From Deltaproteobacteria bacterium UBA2385 (lineage in GTDB: Bacteria > Myxococcota_A > UBA796 > UBA2385): 8,450 bases of DNA. This document shows, piece by piece, positions 6,114 to 8,450 of the stretch. Numbering within the stretch: the first letter of the stretch is position 1; each line of letters begins with the position of its first letter. The notes under the pieces were generated by a model. The model worked only from the letters and a program-made list of their open reading frames with translations, was not told the DNA's origin and did not search any database. The position numbers and the translations under genes were made by a program. The stretch lies in NCBI GenBank assembly GCA_002343455.1, contig DDSR01000436.1, positions 294 to 8,743 on the forward strand, given 5' to 3'.

Positions 6114-7151
6114 CCCGCGGCGCTTGTCTCTCTTGGCGGGCTTCCCGTCGGGCTTCGGGGCCGGCTCGATCAGCTTGATCAGCACCCTGCCCCCCTGCTC
6201 GGCCCAGACCTTGAGCCGCCCGTCGGACTCGGTGACCAGGTAGGCGGCGCGGCGATGGGCCAGCGCCTGCAGCCCGGGCGCCAGCACCATCGAGACCCGG
6301 CCGCTGCGGGCCAGGTTCAGGGCCGCCTCGCTGACTTCGGCGCCGGTCAGGGCCGAGGACTCCGGCTGCGCCCAGACCACCAGCGACCCGCCCGCCGGCA
6401 CCTCGACCACCTGCACCGCCACGACCCGAGTGCTGCCGTCGGTCAGCTGGAGGATCTGCGTGCCTGGGGGGACCTCGAAGGGCTCCGCCCGGGCCGGAGA
6501 GCCGTTCCACCAGACCTGCTCGGGCGGGCCGACCACGACCACCCGGACCGGCAGCTCGCCAGACTGGCCGGAGCGCACCTGGTTGAGCAGCTCGACCGCG
6601 TCGGGCAGCGTGTCGGTGGGGAGGTGGACCTTGGGGCCGATGGCCGCGGCGCGGGCGGCCGAGAGGCGGGCCTGCTGGCGATGAAAGGCCGCCAGGGCCG
6701 GATCGGCGCGGTTCCACTCGGCGGCGACGAAGTGCAGCTCCACCGAGGCGAGGTGGAAGCGGAAGGCGTCTCCCGGCAGGATCAGCTCGGTCAGGCAGGG
6801 CAGCTCGGCCTCCAGCAGGCCGAAGGCCGCCAGCGCCTCGGGCAGCTCCAGCTCATCCGGGTTGGGGTGCTTCCAGAATTCCACCTGCACCGGGTCGCCC
6901 ACGCGCTTGAGCTTGGCCGCCCTGCGGATGTCGCCGCCCAGGATGATGATGTGCACCCCGCTCTTCTGCGGCATCAGCGCGCGGTCCACCGCCACGCCGT
7001 TCACCGTGCCCAGCACCCGCACGCGTCCCTTGGTGCCGAACTCCTGCACCACATCGATGGGCACTTCCACGTACGTGAAGGCCATCTGCGCGTTCATCTT
7101 CTCCAGCGGAGCGGTGAAGCGGTAGGTCTTGGCAGCGGGATTCTTGGCCAT
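6105..7151 (-). CDS. DUF1905-domain protein with C-terminal PEGA-like region
   Basis: The 348-residue protein has two unlike parts. Residues 9-112 form a DUF1905 domain, a small beta-barrel of unknown function (AKTYRFTAPLEKM, GRVRVLGTVNGV, and the closing VEF...ELPEALAAFG). Residues 116-190 are mostly helical, with no YdeI-like domain, which often follows DUF1905. About 200-262 resembles a PEGA-type surface repeat (PVRVVVVGPPEQVWWNGSPA, then EPFEVPPGTQILQL and VPAGGSLVVW). A last alpha/beta stretch ends in a basic tail ([17 protein letters not shown]). No signal peptide or membrane helix is visible. The frame extends two codons to a TTG, but the ATG at 7151 is the better start. No good ribosome site is seen. 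The 3' end overlaps the phosphatase gene by nine bases. The function is unknown. Confidence 0.8.
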   Translation of the reverse strand: MAKNPAAKTYRFTAPLEKMNAQMAFTYVEVPIDVVQEFGTKGRVRVLGTVNGVAVDRALMPQKSGVHIIILGGDIRRAAKLKRVGDPVQVEFWKHPNPDELELPEALAAFGLLEAELPCLTELILPGDAFRFHLASVELHFVAAEWNRADPALAAFHRQQARLSAARAAAIGPKVHLPTDTLPDAVELLNQVRSGQSGELPVRVVVVGPPEQVWWNGSPARAEPFEVPPGTQILQLTDGSTRVVAVQVVEVPAGGSLVVWAQPESSALTGAEVSEAALNLARSGRVSMVLAPGLQALAHRRAAYLVTESDGRLKVWAEQGGRVLIKLIEPAPKPDGKPAKRDKRRGSG

Positions 7152-7159
7152 GGTCAAGT

Positions 7160-7178
7160 GTCGACCCTTGGGGTCGAC
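7160..7178. repeat. Perfect short hairpin between yciH and the DUF1905 gene
   Basis: GTCGACCC (7160-7167) and GGGTCGAC (7171-7178) form a perfect 8-bp inverted repeat with a 3-base TTG spacer, in the 42-bp gap between the YciH stop and the DUF1905 start, nine bases before that ATG. It could be an RNA hairpin that limits readthrough or blocks the ribosome site, or a protein-binding palindrome. No T-run follows, so a standard terminator is unlikely. Confidence 0.45.
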
Positions 7179-7193
7179 GGTACAAGTGCATGA

Positions 7194-7526
7194 TCAGCCG
7201 CCCGCCTTCTTCGCCTTGTAGCCCTTCTCCGTCAGGTAGGCCAGCACCTTGTCGCGGTGATCGCCCTGGAGCAGGATCACGCCGTCCTTGGTGTTGCCGC
7301 CCACGCCGCACTTGCTCTTCAGCGCGCGGCCCAGGTCGTCCAGGTCGCCGGGCTTGCCCACGAAGCCCACGATGCGCGTCACCTCCTTGTTGCCCTTCAG
7401 CCGGTCAAGGTGGATGCGGAGGTCCTGCTGGGGCGGGGGCAGGGTGGCGGGCTCACGTGCCGTGCTCAGGTTCTTGTTGGTGCTGTAGACCAAGCCACCA
7501 AGGCCGCTGGGTGGGCGCTTCTTCAT
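7194..7526 (-). CDS. yciH: SUI1/eIF1-like translation factor homologue (YciH family)
   Basis: The 110-residue protein is a bacterial homologue of eukaryotic initiation factor 1 (SUI1). The N-terminus carries the segment GLVYSTN typical of prokaryotic members, then a flexible Pro-rich stretch. The SUI1 domain spans about residues 35-105: [20 protein letters not shown], the basic turn around [21 protein letters not shown], and the closing helix [11 protein letters not shown]. It is expected to bind the 30S subunit near the P site; E. coli YciH is reported to influence initiation fidelity and stress translation. The ATG at 7526 gives the normal length; no ribosome binding site is evident just upstream. 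The inverted-repeat element begins 20 bases upstream, where its promoter would normally lie. Confidence 0.93.
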   Translation of the reverse strand: MKKRPPSGLGGLVYSTNKNLSTAREPATLPPPQQDLRIHLDRLKGNKEVTRIVGFVGKPGDLDDLGRALKSKCGVGGNTKDGVILLQGDHRDKVLAYLTEKGYKAKKAGG

Positions 7527-7546
7527 GGGGCCAAAGGTCGCAGTTC

Positions 7547-7708
7547 AACGCAGAGGCGCAGAGGGCGCAGAGAGGCGCTGAGTTGGAACATCAATCACTC
7601 CCGATCCGCCTGGATGCGAATGTTCCCGCTCGGACCTCATCTCCCGAAGCGCTGCACGCCTCAGCCGTTACTCTCCGCGTTCCTCCGCGCCCTCTGCGCC
7701 TCTGCGTT
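7547..7708. repeat. 162-bp element with 36-bp imperfect inverted ends (GCAGAGGC-type)
   Basis: The left end (7547-7582) and the reverse complement of the right end (7673-7708) are both 36 bases. They share their first 22 bases exactly (starting AACGCAGAGGCGCAGAGGGC) and are similar after that. Each end is itself built from a roughly 9-base unit close to GCGCAGAGG. The 90-bp centre holds a nested inverted pair, GGAACAT (7585-7591) and ATGTTCC (7620-7626), and no credible gene. The whole fills the gap between the GH38 stop (right end four bases away) and the yciH start. From general knowledge, CGCAGAGGCGCAGAGG-like repeats are scattered in many unrelated bacterial genomes, often as inverted pairs. 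I infer a non-autonomous, REP- or MITE-like element; no target-site duplication is obvious. Confidence 0.7.
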
Positions 7709-7712
7709 TCTC

Positions 7713-8450
7713 CTACTTCCACCACGTGATCAACGGCCTCGTCATCTCCAGCCCGAAGCGCCTGGCCTCCTCCAGCTTGAACGGCCCGTGCATCTTCAGG
7801 TAGAGGTCGAAGGTGATCGGTCCTTCCTGGTCGGCCTTGAAGTTGGTGTGCCAGTAGTTGTTGAGGGCGTAGAGGTAAATGGTGCTGCTGCTCTTCGCCT
7901 CGGTCTTCCAGGCCTTGTAGTACTCCGGGTTGGTGCCCTTGCCGGGGTTCACCTTGCGCTCGTCCACCATTTCGCCGACCTCCCATATCGCGCCTTGTGG
8001 GCATACGATGGTGACGCCCATGCTGTCGTTGCTCACGTCGATCCAACGCTGGACGCAGAAGAAGTCGTTGTTGCTGCCGGGGATGCGGCCGCTCTCGGGC
8101 GTTACGCAGGTATCGCCGATGCCGATGCGGACGGTGGCGTTGGGGATCTGGATCGGAATGGAGATATGAAGTGATTCTTTGGTCCGCGTCGGCGTGTATT
8201 CAATCTGATATCGACGGTGAACCACTCCATCTTCTTCTTTCTCGAATTTCAACTCCATGGGGGACGTCGTGATGAAACTCTTGGGATCGAGTCCATTGAC
8301 TTTCCAACACCTGAACGCATCATCCTCAGGAATCCTAAGAACTGATGCCTGCTTCTCCTCCTTAATCGGAGCTTGCCCGGAGGAGAGCGTTCTTTCAATC
8401 GCATCCACATACCACCCCGCACTATCCGCGAACGCCTTCTTCACCCGCCA
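7713..8450 (-). CDS. GH38 alpha-mannosidase-like protein, C-terminal part (runs off window)
   Basis: The frame is open from the right edge to the TAG at 7713, giving the last 245 or so residues of a larger protein. The GTG at 8442-8444 is probably an internal valine. The sequence matches the C-terminal beta-rich region of glycoside hydrolase family 38-type proteins. It has a middle block GSNNDFFCVQRWIDVSNDSMGVT, the diagnostic NNYWHTNFKADQEGPITF about 49 residues from the end, and a final arm (HGPFKLEEARRFGLEMTRPL). The catalytic domain would lie upstream, outside the window, so activity on alpha-mannosides cannot be confirmed. GC over 8161-8400 is about 48% by hand count, far below the neighbours, suggesting recent acquisition. 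No relation to the neighbouring genes is evident. Confidence 0.8.
   Translation of the reverse strand, partial: WRVKKAFADSAGWYVDAIERTLSSGQAPIKEEKQASVLRIPEDDAFRCWKVNGLDPKSFITTSPMELKFEKEEDGVVHRRYQIEYTPTRTKESLHISIPIQIPNATVRIGIGDTCVTPESGRIPGSNNDFFCVQRWIDVSNDSMGVTIVCPQGAIWEVGEMVDERKVNPGKGTNPEYYKAWKTEAKSSSTIYLYALNNYWHTNFKADQEGPITFDLYLKMHGPFKLEEARRFGLEMTRPLITWWK

Noticed and set aside
7547..7582. Short tandem GCAGAGGC units considered as a CRISPR array
   Set aside because: The units are about 9 bases with no unique spacers between them, and the second block is inverted rather than direct. This is an inverted-repeat element.
7257..8174. A 305-codon plus-strand frame crossing yciH, the inverted-repeat element and the GH38 gene
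   Set aside because: It spans three unrelated features. Its middle (TQRRRGRREALSWN, FLRALCASAFLL) is the translation typical of GCAGAGGC-type repeats, a known source of false proteins.

Overview
The window is very GC-rich (about 77% by hand count over 3061-3120) and densely coded. It reads as chromosomal DNA of a free-living, high-GC bacterium. The genes point to the deltaproteobacterial/Myxococcota area rather than actinobacteria: an SMC with an 'IEQG' signature, a bacterial SUI1/YciH protein, a DUF1905 protein with a PEGA-like part, and a GH38 family enzyme. This placement is an impression from protein style and was not tested by a search.

Layout. At the left edge is the first part of smc (minus strand, running off the window). 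Upstream of it on the same strand lies a gamma-class carbonic anhydrase-like protein. Between them is a possible 30-residue membrane microprotein. Divergent from the carbonic anhydrase is a small TM2-domain membrane protein (plus strand, ends 1528). Its stop codon is 1 bp from the stop of the facing gene at 1530. From 5499 down to 1530 on the minus strand runs a compact four-gene unit: cyclophilin, deoC, deoA and a concentrative nucleoside transporter. Gaps are 6 nt, a 1-nt overlap and 11 nt. A low-molecular-weight protein tyrosine phosphatase is divergent from this unit (5601-6113, plus). It overlaps tail to tail with a two-part DUF1905/PEGA-like protein (6105-7151, minus), which is preceded by a SUI1/YciH translation-factor homologue (7194-7526, minus). 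A 162-bp element with 36-bp inverted GC-rich ends follows (7547-7708). Last is the C-terminal part of a GH38 alpha-mannosidase-like protein (minus) that enters from beyond the right edge and has clearly lower GC in its upstream part.

How the genes work together. The central unit is a (deoxy)nucleoside salvage pathway. The transporter imports nucleosides. DeoA splits pyrimidine (deoxy)nucleosides with phosphate. After a phosphopentomutase step not encoded here, DeoC cleaves deoxyribose-5-phosphate to glyceraldehyde-3-phosphate and acetaldehyde.

The most interesting detail is a roughly 70-residue N-terminal extension on DeoC. It contains an amphipathic helix that resembles bacterial-microcompartment cargo tags, plus a second copy of the enzyme's own C-terminal phosphate-binding-like motif. 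No shell protein is visible in the window, so a compartment link is only a hypothesis. I see no complete novel system, CRISPR array, transposase, rRNA or tRNA here.
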